From Isotricha intestinalis (lineage: Eukaryota; Ciliophora; Litostomatea; Vestibuliferida; Isotrichidae): 64,000 nucleotides of DNA. Below the pieces are notes generated by a model. It saw only the letters and a list, made by a program, of their open reading frames with translations. It ran no database searches and was not told the DNA's origin. This document shows positions 9,798 through 19,832 of the stretch, one piece after another (position 1 is the first letter of the stretch; each line of letters begins with the position of its first letter). The stretch covers positions 1 to 64,000 of the forward strand of contig JAJJLU010003466.1 of NCBI GenBank assembly GCA_023807065.1, written 5' to 3'. A program made the position numbers and the translations under genes.

Positions 9798-10673
9798 ATG
9801 GATTATTCAAAACATGATATGGTTTTAATGATATTAGATTATTTATATAATAATAATTTAATAGATTCTTTAATAACATTAGAAAATGAAACAAATATAA
9901 GCTTATTTTCTTATAATAAAGAAATATCATTTTTGAGAAAACTTATAATTGATGGAATATGGGATGAAGTGATAAATTTTTTATCTCCATTAAAAGAAAA
10001 TAAAAACTTTAATTTTCAACTCGCTAACTATTATATAAGATTTCAAGAATTTTTTGAAGCTTCAGAAAATAATGATAATATATCAAAAGAAACATTAGAA
10101 TCAAAATTATTAAATTTAAAAAAAGCATGTAATAAAGAACAATTTAATGAAGTTGTAAATATATTTCAAAAAAATAGTATTAAAGAAATAGAAAAATATA
10201 AAAATTGGAGTGTATTTACAGGAAGATATAATACTTTTAAAAAAATAAGGGAATTAATGAATCAAATATATCCTATTAATGAAGAAAATGAGAAAAAACT
10301 TGAAAAAGATTTGTTAAAAAAATGTATGGAAAAAATTTCAGGAAGTGAAAATTATAATAAAGGAAATATTATTAATCCAATTAATGATTTTATAAATAAA
10401 AAAGAAGATAAAGAAAAAAGTGCTTTTGAGATAAGAAATATTAATTATAATATTGAAGATACTTCTAAATTAAATAATGATAATAATCATAATTTAGATA
10501 TAAGTGATTCAACTGGAAATTTACAAGAATTGTATTCAATGCTTAATAAAAGAAAAATAGAAAGAGAAAAAGAAAAGGAAAAAAATAGAATAACTCAATT
10601 TAATGCATATAAACAAGTAAAACAAATAAAAGATTCCAAAATAGAAATTGAAGCTAAGCCAAAAAAGAAATAA
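9798..10673 (+). CDS. LisH-CTLH domain protein resembling the WDR47 N-terminus
   Basis: The 291-residue protein starts with a LisH motif (MVLMILDYLYNNNLIDSLITLE), then a CTLH block with the characteristic FLRKLIIDGIWDEVINFL and a following helix (YYIRFQEFFEAS). The order and the GxWDEV motif resemble the N-terminal part of WDR47 (nemitin), a microtubule-linked protein. The WD40 propeller of WDR47 is absent: the protein ends in a charged coiled coil (KIEREKEKEKNR) and a Lys-rich tail. LisH/CTLH modules mediate dimerisation and assembly, so a scaffold role is likely. The WDR47 link is by motif only. Confidence 0.75.
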   Translation: MDYSKHDMVLMILDYLYNNNLIDSLITLENETNISLFSYNKEISFLRKLIIDGIWDEVINFLSPLKENKNFNFQLANYYIRFQEFFEASENNDNISKETLESKLLNLKKACNKEQFNEVVNIFQKNSIKEIEKYKNWSVFTGRYNTFKKIRELMNQIYPINEENEKKLEKDLLKKCMEKISGSENYNKGNIINPINDFINKKEDKEKSAFEIRNINYNIEDTSKLNNDNNHNLDISDSTGNLQELYSMLNKRKIEREKEKEKNRITQFNAYKQVKQIKDSKIEIEAKPKKK

Positions 10674-10766
10674 AAAGAATATATTATAATATAAATATTT
10701 TTACTCTTTTATTTTATTAAAAAATAATTATATATTTAATTCCTTAATTTAAATTTAATAAAAAAT

Positions 10767-13391
10767 ATGTCTGCTTGTATATGCAATTGTGATTGTCATT
10801 ATGAAGATAATAAAGATTCAATTATTCTTCAATTAAAATCAAAAACTTTTGAGGCAGAACAAAAATTAAATAATTATATTTGTGTTGATGAATGTAATAA
10901 ACAATTAAAATCAGATAATTTAAAATTAATAGAAGAAAAAAATAATATTGAATATCAGTTAAAGCAATCACATGAATTATATGAAAAAACTCTTTCGGAT
11001 CTTAGAACAGAAAATGAAATTTTAAAAGAAGAATTAGAAAATAAAAAAGCAATGAATAAAAAATTGTTTGAAGAAAATGAAAATTTAAAAAATCAATTTT
11101 CTAAATTAATGAATGAATATAATTATTTAAAAGTTGATTTTGAAAAATTAATAGTTGAAAATAAAAATTGTCAAAATGAAAATAAAAAATTTATTTCTCA
11201 AAATACTAATTTAAAACTTGAATATTCGAAACTTGAAGATAATTTAAATCATTTAAATTCTCTTTTTGAAAATTCTAAAAAAGATAATGAAGAATTTTCA
11301 AGATTAAATCAAGAAAATATGAAAGAAATTGGAAATTTAAGTAATGATTTAAAAAGTTTAAATTGTAATTATGATGGATTAAAAGAAGAAAATGAAAAAT
11401 TGAATGAAATAATAAATGATAATGAAATAGAAATAAATAAATTAAAAAAAAATTACGAAAAAATAAATCAAGATTATATTAAATTAAATCAAGACCATGT
11501 TTCTTTAAATTCAGAACATAAAAAATTAAGAGATGGAAATAATAAATTGAATTTAGAATATAATAAATTAATTCAAGAAAATAAAAAATTAAATAATTTC
11601 TATAAAAAGTTAAATGAAAATAATAATAAATTAAATGAAGAATATAATCAATTAATAGAGGATAATGAAAAATTAAATGATGCTCATAATAAATTAATAG
11701 AAGTTCATAATAAATTAAATGAAGAACATAATCAATTAACAGACACTCATAATCAATTAATTGATGATAATAATAAATTAAATGAAGAACATAATATTTT
11801 AAATCAAGCGCATAATAAATTAATTGATGATAATAATAAATTAATTGAAGAACATAATAAATTAAATGAAGATCATAATCAATTAAAAGAAGATAATAAT
11901 CAATTAATTGAAGATCATAATAAATTAAATGATGATTATAATAATTTAAATGATGAATATAATAAATTAAATGATGCTCATAATAAATTAGATGAAGATT
12001 ATAAAAAAAGTTTAAACAAAATTAATTCCTTAAATAGACAAATTGAAAATTTACAAGAAGTTAATAAAAATACTAAAATTACTTTTGAAAATGAAATTAC
12101 TAATTTAAATAATAATTTCCAAGATAAATTATCAAATTTGAATGAAAAATATCAAAATGATTTAAATAATTTAAAAGGAGAAAAAAATTCATTAAAAAAT
12201 AAAAACTCTCAATTACTTTTAGATAATAAAAAATTAGTGAAAATATCAAAAGACCTTCAAAAAAAACAAGATGAACAAAAAGAATTACTAAATCAAATGG
12301 CATTACAAAATAATAGTAAAAATCAATATATTCCAAATAATCAAAATGAAGATGTAGATTTAAAAAATAATGAAGAAATTATAAGAAATATAAATCCAAA
12401 TCAAAATATTCTATTAAAAGGAAAACAAAAAATATCTAATTATAATAATTATGAAAATGAACCATTTATGAATGAAAGAAATATAAATGAATCAAATTAT
12501 ATAAATTCTGATAGATCTAATAATAATCGTATATATCTTGATAATAATAATAACAATAGATCTTATGATAATTATGATTCATTAAATTATTCAAATTTAA
12601 ATTATAATAATAATTATGGAGATTCAAATCCTAAAAATTTAAAAATAAATTCCCAAATTTCACATTCTCCATATAATTCAAATAAATATACCCCAAATTC
12701 AATGAGATTAAACAATGAAAAATATTCCTCAAAAAGAAATTTAAAAAATATAAATACATCATATTCTCCAAATGATTTTTCAAATGAAAGACAAATATAT
12801 TCTCAAAGTTCAAGAAATATTATCTCTTCAAAAAATCCAAAGTATTCACCAAATGAAAGTACATATTATTCATCTAGAAAAAAAAGTCCTTATAATCAAA
12901 GAAATTCAAATATTATTTTAGATAAAAATAACACAACAAATAACTACCATAATTTATCACATTCTCCTTCATTAAATAATATAAGTGGAATAAGTCAAAT
13001 TAATGGAGGAAATTCTTATTATCAAAGAAATTATTCATGTAATTGCAATTGTCATTGTGAATTATCTTGTTGTCAAGATTTACTTTATGATTGTAGAAAT
13101 AATAATGAAAGTGATAAAATATATATTCAGAAATTAAATAGAGATAAAGAATTATTAATTGAAGAAAATGATAAGTTGAAAAATCATATTTTACTTTTAA
13201 CAGATCAAAACCAAAGTTTAATTAATGAATTAGATATCATTGTTTCTTCTTCTGAATGTTGTACTATTGATATTAATCATAATGGAATTAATCATTTGAA
13301 TAAAGTAATTAGTGAAAATAAATATAGATTGGAAAACTCACTTGATGATCTTGAGAAAACTATTAATAAAAGGAAAATCGAATTAAATTAA
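10767..13391 (+). CDS. Long coiled-coil protein flanked by matching Cys-rich motifs
   Basis: The 874-residue protein is dominated by a coiled coil over about residues 15-520. Its core, about residues 260-420, is a 7-residue tandem array of variants of HNKLNED. The region after the coil (about 540-750) is Asn/Ser/Tyr-rich and disordered. Strikingly, the N-terminus begins MSACICNCDCHYED and a similar cluster, CNCNCHCELSCC, recurs near residue 760, followed by a second short coil. Such CxCxCH clusters could bind metal or disulphide-link. I recognise no named family. A filament or scaffold role is inferred from the coil alone. Spacing to the upstream gene is only 93 bp. Confidence 0.75.
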   Translation: MSACICNCDCHYEDNKDSIILQLKSKTFEAEQKLNNYICVDECNKQLKSDNLKLIEEKNNIEYQLKQSHELYEKTLSDLRTENEILKEELENKKAMNKKLFEENENLKNQFSKLMNEYNYLKVDFEKLIVENKNCQNENKKFISQNTNLKLEYSKLEDNLNHLNSLFENSKKDNEEFSRLNQENMKEIGNLSNDLKSLNCNYDGLKEENEKLNEIINDNEIEINKLKKNYEKINQDYIKLNQDHVSLNSEHKKLRDGNNKLNLEYNKLIQENKKLNNFYKKLNENNNKLNEEYNQLIEDNEKLNDAHNKLIEVHNKLNEEHNQLTDTHNQLIDDNNKLNEEHNILNQAHNKLIDDNNKLIEEHNKLNEDHNQLKEDNNQLIEDHNKLNDDYNNLNDEYNKLNDAHNKLDEDYKKSLNKINSLNRQIENLQEVNKNTKITFENEITNLNNNFQDKLSNLNEKYQNDLNNLKGEKNSLKNKNSQLLLDNKKLVKISKDLQKKQDEQKELLNQMALQNNSKNQYIPNNQNEDVDLKNNEEIIRNINPNQNILLKGKQKISNYNNYENEPFMNERNINESNYINSDRSNNNRIYLDNNNNNRSYDNYDSLNYSNLNYNNNYGDSNPKNLKINSQISHSPYNSNKYTPNSMRLNNEKYSSKRNLKNINTSYSPNDFSNERQIYSQSSRNIISSKNPKYSPNESTYYSSRKKSPYNQRNSNIILDKNNTTNNYHNLSHSPSLNNISGISQINGGNSYYQRNYSCNCNCHCELSCCQDLLYDCRNNNESDKIYIQKLNRDKELLIEENDKLKNHILLLTDQNQSLINELDIIVSSSECCTIDINHNGINHLNKVISENKYRLENSLDDLEKTINKRKIELN
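11550..12005 (+). repeat. 21-bp periodic coding repeat (heptad array)
   Basis: Within the coiled-coil gene, a 21-base period encodes repeated heptads of the type aat-aaa-tta-aat-gaa-(g/c)aa-cat. Copies are imperfect at the DNA level, with changes mostly in the Glu/Asp and His/Asn positions, which suggests expansion by slippage or unequal exchange followed by drift under coiled-coil constraint. Confidence 0.8.
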
Positions 13392-13569
13392 TTCTTTTTA
13401 AGTTGTTTATTATAGTTTTTTAAGTATTTTTTTTAGAATAAATATTATATGTAATCTTTAATTTAATAAAATATGTATTTAAATTTTTATTATTGATGAT
13501 GAAAGGTTATAAATATAAAAGATTTGAATCTGATTATATTTTTAAATTAATTAGATTAATTCTATATAA

Positions 13570-15293
13570 ATGGAAAATAATATTTTAAAAAATGAACCTC
13601 CACCTCATATTTATAATTTTAAGCCAAATAATATTTTAAAATGTCCAGATTGTAATTTGTTATGCTATCTTGATTTAAATTATAAAGAAGATGGAAAATC
13701 AACAATTAAATATATTTGTGAAAGCAAAGAAAAACATGAAGGTAATTTACTATTAAATGATTATTTAAATAAATATGATAAAAACTCCATTTTTAAAGAA
13801 AAATGCAGAGATTGTGGAAAAAATAAAAATGAAATTCAAGGAGACTAATTTTATTGTTCAAAATGTTCTAAATTTTTATGCAATTTATGTCAAGTAAATC
13901 ATCCAAATGGAAATAAACATAATGTTATAAACTATAACAAATATGATTCTTTATGTAAAGTTCATGGAAATACATTTTGTTTTTTTTGTGTAGATTGTAA
14001 AAAAAATATATGTGTTTATTGTCAAGAAGAACACAGAAATCATTATTTGATTAATTTATTCGATATTAATTTTTCGGAAAATGATAAAATAAGAATTAAA
14101 AAGGAAATAAATGAATCAAATTTATCAATATAAAAAATACACATTTTAATTGAAAATCTTATTTTAATATTAAATAAATTAAAAGATAATGTTCAATTGA
14201 TAAATTTTTATAATCTTTTATTATCTACTTATGATTATGAAGAGAGTCAAAATAATTTAAATTATTTTGCAATTCAAAATTTAAAAAAATATGAAGAATT
14301 TTTAAAAGGAAATCCAATAACTTCATTTGATTTTTGTTTAAGGAGTTTAATAAGTGTATTATTTTTTTTCAAAATCTAAAAAATCATAATATAAAAAATA
14401 ATAATTATAGAATACTTGATATTTTTATTGGTTCACCATACATACATTTATTAAAAAATGGTGATTTAATTTCTGGTTTTGAAGATGGAACAATTAAAAT
14501 TTATGATAAAAATTAATTTGAAGTTAAATTAAAAATAAAAGAGCATTCAGAATATATTTATTAGATTAATCAATTAAATGATGAGAGAATAATATCATGT
14601 TCAGGTGATAAAACATCTAAAATTATTAAATTAAAAGATAATAATAAATATGAAGTTATTCAAACTTTAATTAGACATACTTTAAGTGTTTGTAAAATAA
14701 TCGAAATAAGAAATAATGAATTAGTTTCAATTTCTGAAGATAATACAATGAAAATATGGTCATTAAATTTAAAATCATTTAAATGTACAAATTCAATAAA
14801 AATAAGTGAAAAAGATTACTCTTATTTTAATATATTAAAATTAAATAAAAATGAATTAGTTATTTCATCAAGTGAAGATAGATTTTTAAAATTTTATAAT
14901 TCAAATAACTACTCATCTATTTCTATTTTCAATAATATAAATGTTTCATCATCATTAGATAGTATGGCTTTATTAAATGATGATGTATTTTGTGTTTATG
15001 GTTCAAAAGGATTTTATTTAATTAAAATATCGACTCATCAAATGATTAAAATTATTACTAAAGTTCAAGAAATTAAATCAATGTTCCAATGTTTTGATAA
15101 AACTATTTTATGTTCAATCTCTACTGAAAATATAGGTTTAAATCATTCTTTTATCAAATATAAATATGAAAATAAAGATTTAATTAAAGTTTTTGAAAAA
15201 AATAGTGGAGATGATTATTATACAATTGTTGAAACTGAAAATGGAAATGTTATTGTTGTTGGATGTGAGTGTATTCTAAAATTATTTTCATAG
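13570..15293 (+). pseudogene. Decayed B-box/WD40 protein gene
   Basis: The reading frame begins MENNILKNEPPPH and aligns along its whole length with the intact gene at 49573-51264: double B-box (FYCSKCSKFLCNLCQ, VYCQEEH), linker (TYDYEESQNNLNYFAIQN) and WD40-like repeats (IISCSGDKTSKI, LVSISEDNTMKIW). It is broken by in-frame stops at 13846 (TAA), about 14131 (TAA), about 14514 (TAA) and about 14563 (TAG), plus a frameshift near 14330. None of the breaks is bridged by a GTAA...TAG intron. The last 181 codons (14748-15293) remain open. All stops are one step from a Gln codon, as expected from C-to-T decay. Confidence 0.8.
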
Positions 15294-15641
15294 TTATTTT
15301 TACACCATTTGATAAATATTAATATATTTAATAATTAGTTATAAAAACATGATTAAAATATCTTAAACAATTAAATTATTTATTAGACTCCAAGAATAGT
15401 ATATTTTACTTTATTATTTGGAAAAAGAAAGAAATCAAAATTAAAATTATCAACTAATTTAATCTAAAAACAAAAGTAACCATAAATAAAATATATATTT
15501 ACATCATTAATTTACAAAATAAATAAATATCTTAAGTTCCTAAAAAAAACACAAAAAAAATAAAAAAATATTTTAATTCTTATCAATAAAAATCCAAAAT
15601 TTTTTTCTTAAAATATAAAAAATCCAATATTAAAATTTTTT
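15294..15641. other. Intergenic spacer between convergent genes
   Basis: This stretch separates the end of the WD40 pseudogene from the 3' end of the PP2C gene. It is A/T-rich with stops in all frames. I see no gene, repeat or strong hairpin in it. Confidence 0.5.
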
Positions 15642-16772
15642 TTAAAAAAATAAGCAAATAACAGTAATATCATCAACAACAATATCTTCTTCATTCCACC
15701 ATTTGGTGCTTTCATTAATAAGTAATCTACAAGCTCCTTCAGGATCATTTTTTTTATAAAAAGGCATGACTAATTCTTTGACTTTTTGATTATCAAGGAA
15801 TTCCCAAACTCCATCACTAGCTAAAATAATAAATTTAGTATCTTTATCAACTTCCATTTCAATAAATTCAGGTTCAGGAATAACACCTAAAGTAGAAGCT
15901 AATAAATCTCCAATAGATCTACTCATAGCAATACCAGGATACATTTCTCCTTTTTTCCAAACTCTAAAAGGACCACTTTTAATTCCATCTTCTTCATATT
16001 GACTAACTTCACCTCCATTTTTTAATATTCTCTTCATTTCATTTTCATTATTTGGTTTTTGATCTATTGATAATGGAATTACTTTATCTCCTTTCACTAT
16101 TATTCCACGAGAATCACCTACATTTGCTGTTATTAACTTTGTTCCTAATTGAAATGTCATTACACATGTTGTACCACTGAAATTTGCATCTATGTCACTT
16201 TTACTTATTTCTTTCTCTGCTTTGTGAAATGCTTTTTTTATTATTTCATAATTGTTCTTTTTTAATACATTATATACTGATTCTTCATCTGTTAATTGAT
16301 TTAATTTCTTATGCTTTGCGAAATATGATGTAAAATATTTTGTACAAAATTGACTCACTAAATGACCGTTTAAACCATGACCATCCATTACTGCAAAAAT
16401 ATTAAAATCATTTAATTTGTATTCATTTGGTATTACAAGGTAACTATCTTGGTTTATTTTTGTAAAACCATCTTCACCTTTTCCTGCTTGACTTTGATAT
16501 GCTAAATTTTTTATTGTTCCTTTTTGTAAATTTACTTGTTGATCATGATGTTTTTTTGGTGAATCACCTTTTTTTTGAGGATAATTATTATCATTTAAAC
16601 TCAAACGCTTTGATTTATTATGAGGCTTTGGACTATCTTTTTCATCACTGTCACTTCCTCCTCCCATTAAATTTATGTGGAATTCTTCATTTTTTTTCGT
16701 CTCTTTTATTGCTCCTTTCTTAAAACTTGGAGATAGAAAACGCTGTTGTTTTCCTTGTTTCTTTGATTCCAT
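15642..16772 (-). CDS. PP2C-family serine/threonine phosphatase (PPM)
   Basis: The 376-residue protein is a metal-dependent PP2C phosphatase. Family motifs appear in order: INQDSYLV (near residue 106), FAVMDGHGLNGH with the metal-binding Asp at 130 (DGHG 130-133), GTTCVMTFQL, ITANVGDSRGII, MSRSIGDLLA, and ASDGVWEFLD with the second metal Asp; the C-terminal DDITVICLFF closes the fold. The ~85-residue N-terminal extension is basic and Ser/Pro-rich (SPSFKKG, GGGSDSDEKDSPKPH) and probably disordered. It starts MESKKQGKQQ with no myristoylation glycine. The upstream region is a long spacer. Cellular target is unknown. Confidence 0.95.
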   Translation of the reverse strand: MESKKQGKQQRFLSPSFKKGAIKETKKNEEFHINLMGGGSDSDEKDSPKPHNKSKRLSLNDNNYPQKKGDSPKKHHDQQVNLQKGTIKNLAYQSQAGKGEDGFTKINQDSYLVIPNEYKLNDFNIFAVMDGHGLNGHLVSQFCTKYFTSYFAKHKKLNQLTDEESVYNVLKKNNYEIIKKAFHKAEKEISKSDIDANFSGTTCVMTFQLGTKLITANVGDSRGIIVKGDKVIPLSIDQKPNNENEMKRILKNGGEVSQYEEDGIKSGPFRVWKKGEMYPGIAMSRSIGDLLASTLGVIPEPEFIEMEVDKDTKFIILASDGVWEFLDNQKVKELVMPFYKKNDPEGACRLLINESTKWWNEEDIVVDDITVICLFF

Positions 16773-17286
16773 TTTTTTATTTTTGTTAGTTTTATATTTT
16801 TATTTATTTATCTTTTTTATTTTATTTTAATTGTTTTTAGAGGGGTTTTTTTTGGTTTTTTTCAAAATTATTTAATTCTTTTTTTCATATGTATGTAGAT
16901 TATTTTATATTTGTATATTTTTTGTTATTTTTTTATTTATAATAATATGATGTAATGAATTGTTTTAATTAAAATATTTACTGTAAATTAAAAGAATATT
17001 CTTTGAATAACTAATTTTCATATTTCCTTTTAAAGTTCCCTTTGTTTATGAATATATATTATTAAACGATAGAAGATATTATATAATTTATAAAATATCA
17101 TATATATAACTTTAATAAATTTATTGAGTAAAAATAATACTCAAAATATATAAAAATTATAAATATTAATATTCAAATTTACAAAAAAAGCCACCAATTC
17201 TAAGCAAATAAACAGATTACAAAACATAAAAAATAATAATAAAAAATGCCATATATCAATGTAATTAATAAATATATGCTTATCTT
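16773..17286. other. Intergenic spacer, likely PP2C upstream region
   Basis: About 510 bases lie between the start of the PP2C gene and the end of the PUF gene, both on the minus strand. The part nearest 16773 is strongly T-rich on the plus strand (A-rich upstream of the gene), as before other starts here. No coding frame or repeat is convincing. Confidence 0.5.
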
Positions 17287-19170
17287 TTAACTATTAATAT
17301 TATTTTTCCAAATTCCTAATCCATTAACATTTAAATTTTCCCCTTTTTGATTTTGAACAATATTAATATTAGGACTTCCTCCATTAAACATAACATTAGG
17401 TGGAATCATCAAAGTATTACTTCTCATTCCAAAATTAAAATTATTTAAATTTGCATTGATATTATTATTTAAATTAGTATTTAAATTATTATTAATCAAT
17501 AAATTTCTCCCAATATGAGAAGGAGAACAAATAGGACTTCCTTGAATAGGACTTCCAGGTATAGGAGAATGTAAAGGAGAATTAATAGGAGATCCCAAAT
17601 TCATTAATCTCATTGGAGACATTAAAGGAGAATTTATCATTGGTGTTGCAAAAGGTGAATTATTCACTGATAATTGAGGACGAATCATTGGAGAATTTCT
17701 TGGAGTATGCATATTCCTAAAAAAATTATCTTTTTGAGAAAAAAATGTATTTATTAATGATGAATTATTATTTCCTCTATCTGATATTGGTGATGATGAT
17801 ATATGATCTCCTGATGAAAAAAATGAATTGTTTTGATTTATATTGTTTTCTAAATTTAAATTTAAATGAGTTGATGATGATAATATTGTTTTCCATTTTT
17901 TTATTAGTTTTTTATCACTTAATTTATCTAAACTTTTCTTTATTGAATTTGTTAATTTTGTTTTTCGACGACCTGAACTTAATTTTAATGCTTTTTGAAG
18001 AACAAAATTTCCAAATGAATTTTTTATTAATGCTAATATATTACAATTTTTACTTATTTCATCGATAAAATCTCCTAATAATTTATTATCTGATTTTTCA
18101 ATGCATTTTTCAATAACATTCGAAGAATACTTTTGACAAGATAAATTAATTAAATGAGATGAAAATGATTGAATTATTGGTTGAGAAAAATCTCTACTCC
18201 AACTATCTATTGCTACTTGAATAGTATAATTTCCATATTGATTATATATTAAAGTCATTGAATTTTTTGTTATTACTTCTCTGATTCTTAATAAATTTTC
18301 TTCTTTTTTACTTTGATAAATTATTTTTTTACATACAAAAAGCCCATTTGGATTTGTTGATAATTGGATAAAATTATCAATAATAGAATCATAAATTTCT
18401 TGTATTTTAGTTTCATCAAAACATAAAATCATTTTTTCAATAACATGCACTCCTTGAGCATTATTACATAAATCTATAATTTTACCATGAATAGCATTCA
18501 TAATTAAACTAATTTCCTCATTTTCATCTAATTGAGCTATTACTGCTTGAAGAGGATAAGTTCCTATTTTAGAATTAGATATATCTATTATTTTATTTAT
18601 TATTGAATTTAAAAATATTTTCCTTTCTTCCTTTTTTAAAACTCCAAAAAATTTTTGACAAAAATAATTTGCATATGGGTCTATCATACAATCTGCAATT
18701 GAAGATGAAATTTCATTAAATATTTTTTTTAAAACTTCATAATCTGAATTAGCATATATTTTTTGCATAAAACGAGAACCATTTTGAGATGTGATTAAAT
18801 TTAAAAAATTGCCTTTTAATTTATTATAATCTTCCATATCAATTGAATTTTTATTTGCTATTATTTTTTCAATTTTTTCTCCTTGTTCATTAAATGAAAA
18901 AGGAGGAATTTCATCAGATAAATTTAAATCTTCATTAATTTTGTTTGAATGCATTTTATGATTAAGATAAAATTTTGGAGGATTTTTTTCTGTTTCTGAA
19001 AGTAATTGATCATTAATAAAAAGTTTTGGTGTTTCTACTGAATATTGCCTATTTAATTTTGGAGAATTATCTTTTTGCTCTTCTTTATCTTCTTCATCGT
19101 CAAAAACATTAATTAAAATTCTTTCTACATTTTTAATCATGTTTATTTCTAAAGAGGATTTTTTTTCCAT
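17287..19170 (-). CDS. Pumilio/PUF RNA-binding protein
   Basis: The 627-residue protein contains a PUF domain of eight helical repeats at about residues 110-420. The RNA-facing helices read NGSRFMQK, YANYFCQK, IGTYPLQA, QGVHVIEK, NGLFVCKK, YGNYTIQV, YSSNVIEK and FGNFVLQK. By the established PUF code, repeats 8, 7 and 6 (NFxxQ, SNxxE, NYxxQ) should read UGU, and repeats 1 and 2 (SRxxQ, NYxxQ) should read A and U. Repeats 3-5 are non-standard, so specificity there is uncertain. The C-terminal ~180 residues hold many Ser-Pro sites (GSPINSPLHSPIPGSP) and Asn runs, suggesting phosphorylation in a disordered tail. Role: mRNA repression or stability. Confidence 0.93.
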   Translation of the reverse strand: MEKKSSLEINMIKNVERILINVFDDEEDKEEQKDNSPKLNRQYSVETPKLFINDQLLSETEKNPPKFYLNHKMHSNKINEDLNLSDEIPPFSFNEQGEKIEKIIANKNSIDMEDYNKLKGNFLNLITSQNGSRFMQKIYANSDYEVLKKIFNEISSSIADCMIDPYANYFCQKFFGVLKKEERKIFLNSIINKIIDISNSKIGTYPLQAVIAQLDENEEISLIMNAIHGKIIDLCNNAQGVHVIEKMILCFDETKIQEIYDSIIDNFIQLSTNPNGLFVCKKIIYQSKKEENLLRIREVITKNSMTLIYNQYGNYTIQVAIDSWSRDFSQPIIQSFSSHLINLSCQKYSSNVIEKCIEKSDNKLLGDFIDEISKNCNILALIKNSFGNFVLQKALKLSSGRRKTKLTNSIKKSLDKLSDKKLIKKWKTILSSSTHLNLNLENNINQNNSFFSSGDHISSSPISDRGNNNSSLINTFFSQKDNFFRNMHTPRNSPMIRPQLSVNNSPFATPMINSPLMSPMRLMNLGSPINSPLHSPIPGSPIQGSPICSPSHIGRNLLINNNLNTNLNNNINANLNNFNFGMRSNTLMIPPNVMFNGGSPNINIVQNQKGENLNVNGLGIWKNNINS

Positions 19171-19504
19171 TTTTATTATAAATTAATTATCAACTAATTA
19201 TTTTTTATATAAATTAAATTATTTAATATATTTAATTTTTTTATTAACTTAGCTTATTTTTTAATTTTGATATTTGTTTTATTAATTTCTGAAAAACCTT
19301 TTATATTTTCAAAATGTATTTGTTAAATTATCTCTTTCCCTTAAATTTCTATTATTTATCCTTTATTATTTTTTCTTATATATTTATTTCTTAAAATAAT
19401 ATTCTTTAATTAATTAATTTTGCTTATTATTTGATATCATATTTTCAATATTATTTTCATTTACATAACATTTTATTATAATATTATTTATATTATTATA
19501 TAAA
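19171..19504. other. Intergenic spacer upstream of the PUF gene
   Basis: These bases precede the PUF gene start and adjoin a kinase remnant. They are T-rich on the plus strand with stops in all frames. I see no gene or repeat. Confidence 0.45.
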
Positions 19505-19732
19505 AATTATAAACTTTTTAATCTTTTTTACATCCATTCTATAAAGAATCTTGAAACTAAATATCGTTGGATTAAGAAGTTTTTTTAAATGAAAAGTTTC
19601 TTTTTCTATGTTTTGATGCTCTTATTCTTTTAATAATCTAGTTTTTATTCTTTTTTTTATGATAATGATATTTAAAAATATTTGGCCATACATTCCTTGT
19701 TCTATATTTCTCATAAATTCATAATTTTCCAT
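19505..19732 (-). pseudogene. Remnant of a protein kinase N-lobe
   Basis: From an ATG at 19732 the minus strand reads MENYEFMRNIEQGMYGQIFL, which looks like the start of a Ser/Thr kinase domain with a damaged glycine loop. After a TAA at about codon 37 the same frame continues EHQNIEKETFHLKKLLNPTI, matching the alpha-C helix and the following Leu-x-x-Leu-x-His-Pro-x-Ile block, then runs out. The catalytic half is missing. This is inferred from motif order only; the parent kinase is not in the window. Confidence 0.55.
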
Positions 19733-19832
19733 TTTTTTATGTTTTCAAATAAAATTTTTTTTGTTCATGAACAAACATTTGTTTATAATATTTATAACAA
19801 AAGAAAAATTGTTTATTTTAATTAAATAAAAA

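Noticed and set aside
13570..15293. TAA/TAG read as glutamine, making this an intact gene
   Set aside because: There is also a frameshift near 14330, and long intact genes in the window use only CAA/CAG for Gln and end at TAA or TAG.
15642..16772. N-terminal myristoylation of the PP2C enzyme
   Set aside because: The protein starts MESKKQ, without glycine at position 2, and no alternative start provides one.
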